DNA of 5,476 nucleotides from JAQUQI01 sp041650035 (lineage in GTDB: Bacteria > Omnitrophota > Gorgyraeia > JABMRG01): contig JBAZLY010000042.1 in NCBI GenBank assembly GCA_041650035.1, forward strand, positions 1 to 5,476. The letters are read 5' to 3'. Position 1 is the first letter of the stretch; each line of letters opens with the position of its first letter. This document shows positions 1 to 5,476 of this stretch, one piece after another. A program made the translations under genes and the position numbers. The notes under the pieces are model-generated. The model worked only from the letters and a program-made list of their open reading frames with translations. It searched no databases and was not told the origin of the DNA.

Positions 1-1
1 T

Positions 2-499
2 ATCTCTGTGAAAGGATTTGCCACCTATAGTGATTGGGGCATACAGATATATACCAATAACACCAGCTATACCGGAACAGGTGACCCTGCCGGCTTGATC
101 AGCACAAGTAACACTATTTACAGTTTGCCGATGGCATGGAGAACAAAGACGACCAAACTTGCTTCGGGCAGTGCTGAACTTAGTATAATTGAAAAAACGG
201 TAGGAGGCTATCAGGTTCTTGCTGACGGAACAGGGCAGACTTATTACCCCTGGTTCTACATGCTTGATAAATCGTCGGATCTGGATACGGCTACTGCCGG
301 TGTTCAGGCGTTTGGCAATTATCAGGAGTATGCTACCTTTATAGGTTCTAAAGGTTATCAGCATGCGCCTACGGATTATGCCACACCGTCATCTGCTGAT
401 ACTATATATTATGTTTATCTTGGAGCCAAGTTTACGCAGGCGGCCCCAGGCGCGACATATGCTACCAGCAGTCTGACTGTAGAGATGTATCGTCTCTAA
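2..499 (+). CDS. Secreted beta-rich module protein, 5'-truncated (paralogue of the 611-1897 gene)
   Basis: Function unknown. The visible part is 165 codons ending in TAA; the reading frame is open to the left edge, so the start and presumably a signal peptide lie outside the window. A GTG at position 8 could be read as a start, but the protein aligns with the downstream gene across and before that point (ISVKGFATYSDWGIQIY against IEISHSGLPAGWGIQIY), so the GTG is internal. Shared landmarks are WGIQIY (visible residues 12-17), a YTGTxxPAGL segment, PMAWR (43-47), and a closing stretch of the pattern YxYLxAxF...YxTSxxTxExY. The composition is rich in Thr, Ser, Tyr and Gly with alternating hydrophobic residues and no Cys, which fits an extracellular beta-sandwich. 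It ends exactly where the shared module ends in the paralogue, so it lacks the latter's C-terminal jelly-roll domain. I do not recognise a named family. A structural or pilin-like surface subunit is possible but unproven. Confidence 0.8.
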   Translation: MSVKGFATYSDWGIQIYTNNTSYTGTGDPAGLISTSNTIYSLPMAWRTKTTKLASGSAELSIIEKTVGGYQVLADGTGQTYYPWFYMLDKSSDLDTATAGVQAFGNYQEYATFIGSKGYQHAPTDYATPSSADTIYYVYLGAKFTQAAPGATYATSSLTVEMYRL

Positions 500-500
500 T

Positions 501-575
501 ATATAAGATCTTCCTGGCCCTGCCTGACGCGCCTAAATTGCCAGGCAGGGTTAAGGCGGGGCCAGGCTCTTATAT
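501..575. terminator. Long nested hairpin between genes 1 and 2, possible terminator or processing site
   Basis: The hairpin starts two bases after the gene 1 stop codon. Positions 501-508 (ATATAAGA) pair perfectly with 568-575 (TCTTATAT). Positions 513-520 (CCTGGCCC) can pair with 559-566 (GGGCCAGG). The inner arm 518-526 (CCCTGCCTG) is an exact reverse complement of 542-550 (CAGGCAGGG), with a 15-base loop. The middle and inner pairings compete for positions 518-520, so either 5 or 8 of the middle pairs form. The stem is GC-rich inside and AT-rich at the base. No clean T-run follows (the sequence after 575 is GTTAGAAAAG), so it is not a textbook intrinsic terminator. The symmetric AT base could serve either strand. 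A dispersed palindromic repeat is an alternative reading. Confidence 0.45.
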
Positions 576-600
576 GTTAGAAAAGTATTTATTTGTTTCC

Positions 601-606
601 GGGAGA
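601..606 (+). promoter_or_regulatory. Shine-Dalgarno site fixing the start of gene 2
   Basis: GGGAGA lies four bases before the ATG at 611. This supports that ATG over the in-frame TTG at 593, which has only AT-rich sequence ahead of it. Starting at 611 also gives a protein that begins directly with a normal signal peptide. Confidence 0.5.
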
Positions 607-610
607 TACT

Positions 611-1897
611 ATGAGATGTGTTAATGCGTGTATAAAAAAATCCATGTGTTTGTTTGCCACGGTTTTATTTTTAGCCGCGGCATCATATTGCTATGCTGAT
701 GACAGCGCCTCCGTTGTCGTTAAAGCCCTCACGGAGGGCAGTCTGAACGTGGTAGTGCGTAATATCAGCAATAACCAGCCGGCAAGCAACGGTCTTATCA
801 CGTGGAGTAATGTTATCGCGGGCCAGGCAGGATGGAAGGTGGCCAACCAATACATAGAGATATCTCATAGCGGCCTGCCGGCCGGGTGGGGCATACAGAT
901 ATATTCTGATAACAAAAATATATCCGCCTCTCCAAAATACACCGGAACTGCTAATCCCGCGGGATTGGTCAATATAAATAACGCTATACTGGCTGTCCCC
1001 ATGGCATGGCGGGTCACTGATTCTGTTATCAGTCCGGCTATCCCGGTGCAGAGAAGTGACGATACGGGTTTTACTGATTACTTGTGGCATTTCTTAAAGG
1101 ATGTGAATACTATTGATGACCCGGCAACAAAAGCCTATGACGAGACCTTTCAAAACGGAGAAGATTATATAACGCTCTGGAACCAGTCGGGTATAGCCTG
1201 GAATGAAGGCGCAAAAAGCGGTAATCCTAAGAAGGCGTATATTTATTTGGCGGCAAATTTCTCCATGTCTCCGGCCGGGTCGCAGTATCAGACTTCAACT
1301 TTTACAATTGAAGTTTACAAAGGTATTTCTCCTTTTCCCATATATATTTATAAAGACGCCTCTTTGGCGGATTATCCGAATGAATCGGGCGCGACACTTG
1401 CCAATCATTTTAACCCTTCGGGCTGGATGAATTATGTTGGCCAATTTAGTATTGACCCAAAATCGAAATCTGTTGTTCCTTATTCCCCGCCGCATTGTTT
1501 CAAGATAATGTGGAGCGGGGAGGAGGGAAGTGATGGCTATCGATGGGGAGGCGTTAAATGGCTTGAGCCCGCAAGCATATGGCAGACAAATGGCGCAAGC
1601 GCTACCCGCAATGGTTATGATTTAAGGGGGGCGTCAAGTTTAAGTTTCTGGGCGCGCACCAACACGGGCAATAAAGGATATAGGATAGGTATTAATATGG
1701 GTAATGATTGGGACTCATGCGGTGAAACAAGCACGCATTATGTAACACTTACAACAAGCTGGAAAAAATTTAGCATATCCTTAGCGGGTAAAAACCTGTC
1801 TAATGTTACGGGAGGCCTTGGGGTAACCTTTGTCGCGGATTATAACCCCGAATCGTCGGGTTGCGTTATATATCTTGATAATATCATGTTTGAATAG
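611..1897 (+). CDS. Secreted two-domain protein: beta-rich module plus C-terminal carbohydrate-binding-like jelly roll
   Basis: A 428-residue exported protein. Residues 1-29 form a signal peptide (basic KK at 9-10, hydrophobic core, predicted cleavage after SYCYA). The peptide is unusual in holding four Cys residues (3, 7, 13, 27). Residues about 30-237 are the module shared with the gene ending at 499: WGIQIY at 93-98, PMAWR at 130-134, closing TIEVYK near 232-237. The two genes also share the 18-base stretch TGGGGCATACAGATATAT (35-52 and 887-904), so they are true paralogues. Residues about 242-428 form a second domain: an opening FPIYIYKDA, then YDLRGASSLSFWAR (336-349), an SWKKFSISLAGK strand (383-394), and a closing IYLDNIMFE. 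This pattern resembles galactose-binding-like beta jelly rolls found in CBM-type carbohydrate-binding modules. The family match is from memory of the pattern, not a search. Three Cys (296, 370, 418) lie in this domain. No catalytic motif was seen. A role as a glycan-binding surface subunit is inferred. Likely co-transcribed with the gene 49 bases downstream. Confidence 0.85.
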   Translation: MRCVNACIKKSMCLFATVLFLAAASYCYADDSASVVVKALTEGSLNVVVRNISNNQPASNGLITWSNVIAGQAGWKVANQYIEISHSGLPAGWGIQIYSDNKNISASPKYTGTANPAGLVNINNAILAVPMAWRVTDSVISPAIPVQRSDDTGFTDYLWHFLKDVNTIDDPATKAYDETFQNGEDYITLWNQSGIAWNEGAKSGNPKKAYIYLAANFSMSPAGSQYQTSTFTIEVYKGISPFPIYIYKDASLADYPNESGATLANHFNPSGWMNYVGQFSIDPKSKSVVPYSPPHCFKIMWSGEEGSDGYRWGGVKWLEPASIWQTNGASATRNGYDLRGASSLSFWARTNTGNKGYRIGINMGNDWDSCGETSTHYVTLTTSWKKFSISLAGKNLSNVTGGLGVTFVADYNPESSGCVIYLDNIMFE

Positions 1898-1946
1898 AGC
1901 ATATACTTGGCAATGGCAGGGATAAAGATAGCAGGACTCACGGAAT

Positions 1947-2714
1947 ATGAATAAGAATATATATATAATAATATTAGTTATAACAACGCTTATGGTACCT
2001 GTTAAAGCGCGCGCCGGAATTACGGTAACGCCTGACAGGCACATAGTGTCTTTGTATCCGGGCGAATCAAAGGCTGTAATATATAATATACATAATGAAG
2101 GGGCCCAGGATCTTAAAATGGTCATAGAGCCCAAAGGCTGGTCTGGGGTAAAAGACCCCTATGCCTGGTTGTCCCTTGAGACGGACGAGATATTTGCTTG
2201 TGCCGGTGAATCAACGCCTCTTATTGTTAATGTTAATGCCCCCGAGCAAGAAGCGGGGGAAATGGTTGCCATGCTTTTTCTCTGCTATAAAGACAGCATG
2301 GAGTCACAGTTAAACATAAAAAATGGCGTCCCTCTTTATATGATAATAAAGGGAACAGAAGATTACAGTTTAAATATAAAAGGCGTGAAGGCCTTTTTTG
2401 CCCGAAAAAATGATTTTCTTGACCTTAATTTTACAATAGAAATGGAAAACACCGGCAATGTGCATATTGTGCCGGATGTTAGCATTGCGATAAGTAACAG
2501 TAAAGGCAGGGAACTTAATGCGTTGATATTAAAAAAGCCGCATATTGTCCTGCGCGGCAAGACGCAGCTATACACGCTTTCGTGGCGTGAGCCGGATCTA
2601 AGAGACGGCATATATCAGGCTGTTGTGATGTTTGAATTTGAAGATAAGATAAAACAGGTAATGAAAGAGATCCAATTCAATGTGTCTGGGGTTAATGTAA
2701 GCATTGTTGAGTAA
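1947..2714 (+). CDS. Exported two-Ig-domain protein, PapD-like chaperone or DUF916-like
   Basis: 255 residues. Residues 1-23 are a signal peptide (MNKN, then an Ile-rich core, cleavage after KARA). Residues about 24-137 look like an N-terminal immunoglobulin-fold domain of the pilus-chaperone/DUF916 type: ITVTPDR, then LYPGES (36-41) before a YNIHNEG strand, WLSLETDE with a second GES (87-89), and a closing GVPLYMIIKG (127-136). Residues about 138-249 form a second Ig-like domain (LDLNFTIEMENTGN, 158-171; later DGIYQAVVMFEFED). There is no C-terminal transmembrane helix or charged tail, unlike typical Firmicutes DUF916/DUF3324 proteins, so it is probably soluble or periplasmic. In known systems such proteins fold, deliver or bind partner surface subunits. 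Here the neighbours are two secreted beta-rich proteins upstream and a large exoprotein downstream, which fits a partner role. No usher is present in the window. The RBS is weak (AGGA at 1933-1936, ten bases from ATG). Confidence 0.8.
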   Translation: MNKNIYIIILVITTLMVPVKARAGITVTPDRHIVSLYPGESKAVIYNIHNEGAQDLKMVIEPKGWSGVKDPYAWLSLETDEIFACAGESTPLIVNVNAPEQEAGEMVAMLFLCYKDSMESQLNIKNGVPLYMIIKGTEDYSLNIKGVKAFFARKNDFLDLNFTIEMENTGNVHIVPDVSIAISNSKGRELNALILKKPHIVLRGKTQLYTLSWREPDLRDGIYQAVVMFEFEDKIKQVMKEIQFNVSGVNVSIVE

Positions 2715-2723
2715 GGTAAAGGC

Positions 2724-2729
2724 AGGCGG
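2724..2729 (+). promoter_or_regulatory. Ribosome binding site for the large exoprotein gene
   Basis: AGGCGG lies five bases before the ATG at 2735, within the 20-base gap after the gene 3 stop. It supports this ATG as the start, and the translated N-terminus is a clear signal peptide. The short gap suggests translation within the same transcript as gene 3. Confidence 0.45.
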
Positions 2730-2734
2730 TTAAT

Positions 2735-5476
2735 ATGAAGAATATAGCAAGGCCAAACATCGCGGGCGTATTTCGGGTAAGATGCTTAAGCATTTTGCTT
2801 ATAGCCGCGTTATGCCTTGCCAATATTCAACCCGCTTTTGCTGGATTTGATTCTATAGCAAGCTCCGGTTTCAGTGCCTCCGTTACAATTGGCGAGGTGA
2901 AAAATGCCTATCCGGAAAAACCGGATCTTTACGCCTTGGCATATCCTTATATTAAATACTATTTGGACAGGGCGCTTGACACAACCATCCAGACGGATTA
3001 TTCATTCAACGGATTTACAAGAAGTTTTCAGCGTTATAACGGCGGCGGGACGGCCAATTGCGAGTCGTTGATTTTCTCCGGAGCGGCAGGTTATGATCAG
3101 GCCATACTCGGAAGGATATGCCTGTTTAACGGCATTACCACGATACTTGATACCTATGTGAGTTTTTATAATAATATCTCTGACGCGGCAAACCCGATTT
3201 TAAAATGCAGCGATGGATATACGGACGGCGATGGCAATGCCTTATTATATGGCCCATACCGTATAGCGCGTATAACAAACAGGGGGACTTCCTCGGATTG
3301 GTGGAGTAACTGGGACTGGTCTGTTGATACCGGTGCCGCCGCTGTTCTGATTATGTATGCCGCGGAGGCCTATGATAAGACCTCCACGCAAGATTACAGA
3401 AAATTCGCAGCCTTATTGGGCGGTTATATGCTCAAGCTCCAGGATACGGACGGCGGCCTGCGTTACGGGCCCAGGGGCATGTATCATGATTCAGGGCCGG
3501 ACTTTTATTGGAATTTGAAATCAACCGAGCATAATGAACGCGCCCTTTACGCCTTTGAGGCGTTGTTTCGCATGACCCAGGATAGCGCTTATCAGCAGGC
3601 GGCGGACAGGATAAAAACATGGCTTAAGGGAATGTATGATTTTGATGCCCATCTCTTTCACTCCTCGTCAAGCTATGAAAACAATGTCTGGGTAAGATCG
3701 AATTTTAGTTATGTGGCCACCGATGTGACGGCACTGGCGCCTTTGAGCATGATATTTGACGACACATTTTTTGGTGCTACCCAGGGCCAGAGGGATGCCG
3801 AGGTAGACGCTATGTTTGCGGCCATAGAGACAAGAACGGCATTTCTTGATATTAATGATAAGCCTGTTTTCTTTAAGTTCTCTGTTTCTCAAACCGGAAG
3901 TTATGGCTCGGTTGAGATATCTTCTCAAATGGCATTGGCATATTTGAGGGCCGCGCAGATACATCATGAAAGAGGTTCAAGCGAAATTAAGGCGGCCCAA
4001 TATCTTGATAAATATAATACCTTAGTAAACAGTTTGGGAGGTTTTTTTAGTGTCCCTGGTGACGACTCCGCTTCAATGATAGCGCCTTACGCGTCCTATC
4101 TTGACAAAGCTGTCGCCGGCAACGTCCCGACAGGGACAGGTTTTGACACCTATAATTGCGAGGCGGCCCTTGCCTCCGGTTATTTTGTGTTTGCCAAGGC
4201 CGGGTATATACCCTATCTTTATAACGGCGGTAACGGTATTCCCGATGTGGGTGCTGTCGTAATGCCTCCAAGCGGTGATAGCGATTACGACGGTATTCCC
4301 GATGACCATGACGCGGATCCATATGACCCGTATGATGCTTATGAAATGGACGATGACGGCTTTACCGGACTTGAGAAATACGCCTTGAGCGCGCGTGGTA
4401 TCGATATTTTTGACAGCACTATGTATGTGGCATTTTCAGCGTCGCCGTCAGCGGGCCAGATACCGCTTGATGTTACCTTTACCGTTAACGCGGCAGGCAG
4501 TGATATCGTTAAATATGAATGGGATTTTGATGGAAACGGAACATATGACAGATGGCAATATGCCTCCGAAGGTAATACTGTTAGATATAAGTATACGGCG
4601 GCAGGGGCGCATAATGTCAGGGTGCGCGTGACCAATAAGAGCGGAAAGATAGCTGTCTCAAGCCTGACCGTTAACGCGCTGAAGGCTCCTTCTGCTCCTT
4701 CTGCTCAATTATCAGGGGACTTGCTGTCGTATCCTGTCGTAAATGAGTTCGTGATAGCTTCGACCCGCGCATTAAAAGGCGCCGGCACAGCTTCTTCGGG
4801 CAAAGAGGTTGTGATGTATCAATGGGACGTTTCCGGAACCGGGGAATATGAATTGTCATCCGCAAAGTCAGCCGATGCCACAAGGAGATTTGATGAGACT
4901 ATATCGCGTATGTTCACAGGCGCGCTTAAGGTAACCGATTCGCAGGGTTTATCGGATATAGCCTATTTAAGCGTGATGTCTAATGCCACAGGATGGGATA
5001 ATTCTAATTATAGGCCCGTTGTCTATCTGGATAATAATGTTGTCTATGGGACGGCGTCTTCAAGCGTGGCCTTGGGAGGTTATGGTATCCCCGCGGCCGG
5101 CAATAGTTACGGCTATGCTAAAAAACTTGAATGGGATTTTGAGTCGGACGGTATATATGATTGGTCGTCATCCGTAGAAAACAACGCGTGGACGGGTTTT
5201 GCCGGTGTGACGCATAAATACGGCGCCCCGGGCGTTTACAGGGCTACTTTAAAGGCCCACACGGAGGCCAATCTTTCTTCTTATAAGACCGGCGTAGTTA
5301 TTGTAGAAGGCGGTGAACCGGCAATACGCGCCGAGGCCCTGGTGTCCCCTGACGGTGGTTCATTTACGGGCGAGATCGCCAGCGGGGTAATCCCTGTCAA
5401 GGCAAGGTTCAGTCATTTGTCAAGTACGGCAGATGCCGTTAAATTTGAATGGGATTTTGACGGAGACAAGAGGATC
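2735..5476 (+). CDS. Large secreted protein: six-hairpin (alpha/alpha) barrel, calcium-binding linker, PKD-like repeats; 3' end beyond window
   Basis: The frame is open for 914 codons, to the last base. Residues 1-36 are a signal peptide (Arg residues at 14 and 16, core LSILLIAALCLA, cleavage after PAFA). Residues about 60-493 are mostly helical and resemble six-hairpin glycosidase-like barrels: a GYDQAILG..LFNGITTILDTY hairpin, WWSNWDWSVDTGAAAV from 189, STEHNERALYAFEAL from 263, then AADRIKTWLKGMYD, and a late NCEAALASGYFVFA helix (474-487). The TEHN segment is one I associate with secreted proteins of this fold. Catalytic residues cannot be assigned by eye, so enzyme activity against a polysaccharide is inference. 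Residues 515-549 are an acidic calcium-binding stretch (DSDYDGIPDDHD; DDDGFTGLEKY). From about 567 come PKD-like beta-sandwich repeats with WD cores at Trp 596, 697, 800 and 906, the last cut by the window edge. The PKD array probably projects or positions the barrel outside the cell. No cell-wall or membrane anchor is seen, though one could follow downstream. Confidence 0.88.
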   Translation, partial: MKNIARPNIAGVFRVRCLSILLIAALCLANIQPAFAGFDSIASSGFSASVTIGEVKNAYPEKPDLYALAYPYIKYYLDRALDTTIQTDYSFNGFTRSFQRYNGGGTANCESLIFSGAAGYDQAILGRICLFNGITTILDTYVSFYNNISDAANPILKCSDGYTDGDGNALLYGPYRIARITNRGTSSDWWSNWDWSVDTGAAAVLIMYAAEAYDKTSTQDYRKFAALLGGYMLKLQDTDGGLRYGPRGMYHDSGPDFYWNLKSTEHNERALYAFEALFRMTQDSAYQQAADRIKTWLKGMYDFDAHLFHSSSSYENNVWVRSNFSYVATDVTALAPLSMIFDDTFFGATQGQRDAEVDAMFAAIETRTAFLDINDKPVFFKFSVSQTGSYGSVEISSQMALAYLRAAQIHHERGSSEIKAAQYLDKYNTLVNSLGGFFSVPGDDSASMIAPYASYLDKAVAGNVPTGTGFDTYNCEAALASGYFVFAKAGYIPYLYNGGNGIPDVGAVVMPPSGDSDYDGIPDDHDADPYDPYDAYEMDDDGFTGLEKYALSARGIDIFDSTMYVAFSASPSAGQIPLDVTFTVNAAGSDIVKYEWDFDGNGTYDRWQYASEGNTVRYKYTAAGAHNVRVRVTNKSGKIAVSSLTVNALKAPSAPSAQLSGDLLSYPVVNEFVIASTRALKGAGTASSGKEVVMYQWDVSGTGEYELSSAKSADATRRFDETISRMFTGALKVTDSQGLSDIAYLSVMSNATGWDNSNYRPVVYLDNNVVYGTASSSVALGGYGIPAAGNSYGYAKKLEWDFESDGIYDWSSSVENNAWTGFAGVTHKYGAPGVYRATLKAHTEANLSSYKTGVVIVEGGEPAIRAEALVSPDGGSFTGEIASGVIPVKARFSHLSSTADAVKFEWDFDGDKRI
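4277..4381 (+). other. Calcium-binding acidic linker (thrombospondin-3-like) within the large exoprotein
   Basis: Encodes residues 515-549 of the large secreted protein. The first loop, DSDYDGIPDDHD, fits DxDxDGxxDxxD exactly. A DPYDPYD spacer follows, then EMDDDGFTGLEKY, which matches the second-loop pattern except that the usual Asp at position 9 is Gly545 and position 1 is Glu537. Such pairs are known from thrombospondin type 3 and related bacterial repeats that bind calcium and stiffen the junction between domains. Here it separates the helical barrel from the PKD array. Confidence 0.7.
4433..5476 (+). repeat. Array of at least four PKD-like repeats (coding)
   Basis: Four units align on an aromatic or aliphatic residue, then E/Q-W-D: YEWDFDGNGTYD (594-605), YQWDVSGTGEYE (695-706), LEWDFESDGIYD (798-809), FEWDFDGD (904-911). 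The Trp spacings are 101, 103 and 106 residues, longer than the roughly 80-90 typical of PKD domains. The 14-mer GAATGGGATTTTGA occurs exactly at 4517-4530, 5129-5142 and 5447-5460. Unit 2 is the most diverged at this site. A small KAPSAPSA linker, encoded by a repeated GCTCCTTCT, joins units 1 and 2. Unit 4 is truncated by the window edge, so the total count is unknown. Confidence 0.75.

Noticed and set aside
8..10. GTG at 8 as the start of gene 1
   Set aside because: Homology to the paralogue extends through this codon and to the window edge, and a start here would remove the signal peptide and the first strands of the domain.
593..610. TTG at 593 as the start of gene 2
   Set aside because: It would add MFPGDT ahead of a normal signal peptide and has no ribosome binding site; ATG 611 has GGGAGA at the right distance.
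576..610. Promoter for gene 2 in the AT-rich stretch after the hairpin
   Set aside because: The stretch is AT-rich, but no convincing -35/-10 pair at proper spacing could be identified.
683..1090. Antisense open frame of 135 codons inside gene 2
   Set aside because: It lies opposite a well-supported coding region, has no domain-like pattern, and is best explained as a shadow of the sense codons.
3668..4322. Several antisense open frames opposite the large exoprotein gene
   Set aside because: They overlap one another in different frames, and the Arg/His/Tyr-rich translations look like reverse complements of Asp- and Ala-rich sense codons. The sense frame is unbroken for 914 codons with a signal peptide and recognisable domains.
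4277..4381. Dockerin domain
   Set aside because: A dockerin needs two spaced 22-residue DxNxDGxxxxxD-type repeats with helices. Here two loops sit close together with a DPYDPYD spacer, fitting a thrombospondin-3-like linker better.
1..5476. CRISPR array, tRNA/rRNA genes, insertion sequences
   Set aside because: No regularly spaced identical repeats with spacers, no tRNA-like cloverleaf sequence in the gaps, and no transposase-like frame were seen.

Overview
The window looks like a bacterial chromosome fragment with mid-range GC. It carries four co-directional (+) protein genes, all apparently for exported proteins. The three visible N-termini each begin with a Sec-type signal peptide ending in an Ala-X-Ala-like site. 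Standard stops (TAA, TAG, TAA) end the complete genes, and TGG encodes Trp throughout. The organism cannot be fixed from the window. The combination of secreted beta-sandwich proteins, EWDFDG-type PKD repeats, a TEHN-type alpha/alpha-barrel protein and frequent ATA and AGG codons is what I would expect from an uncultured Gram-negative-type lineage such as Candidatus Omnitrophota. That is an inference of modest confidence.

Layout: (1) positions 2-499 hold the 3' part of a gene for a secreted beta-rich protein whose start lies before the window. (2) Positions 501-575 hold a long nested hairpin in the 111-base gap. (3) Positions 611-1897 encode a paralogue of gene 1 with the same beta-rich module, plus a C-terminal jelly-roll, carbohydrate-binding-like domain that gene 1 lacks. 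(4) Positions 1947-2714 encode a 255-residue exported protein of two immunoglobulin-like domains, resembling PapD-type chaperones or the DUF916 family of WxL-interacting proteins. (5) Position 2735 to the right edge holds the first 914 codons of a large secreted protein: signal peptide, six-hairpin (alpha/alpha) barrel, acidic calcium-binding linker, then at least four PKD-like repeats. The gene continues past the window.

The gaps between genes 2 and 3 (49 bases) and genes 3 and 4 (20 bases) suggest one transcript. The hairpin between genes 1 and 2 may end or attenuate transcription from gene 1. A reasonable working model is a surface or periplasmic assembly: paralogous beta-sandwich subunits, one carrying a glycan-binding-like module, an Ig-fold partner or chaperone, and a large multidomain exoprotein acting on or binding a polysaccharide. 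No usher, sortase, secretion-pore or regulatory gene is visible, so the model rests on gene order and fold-level resemblance only. No RNA genes, CRISPR, insertion sequences or phage genes were seen. No intergenic stretch exceeds 111 bases.
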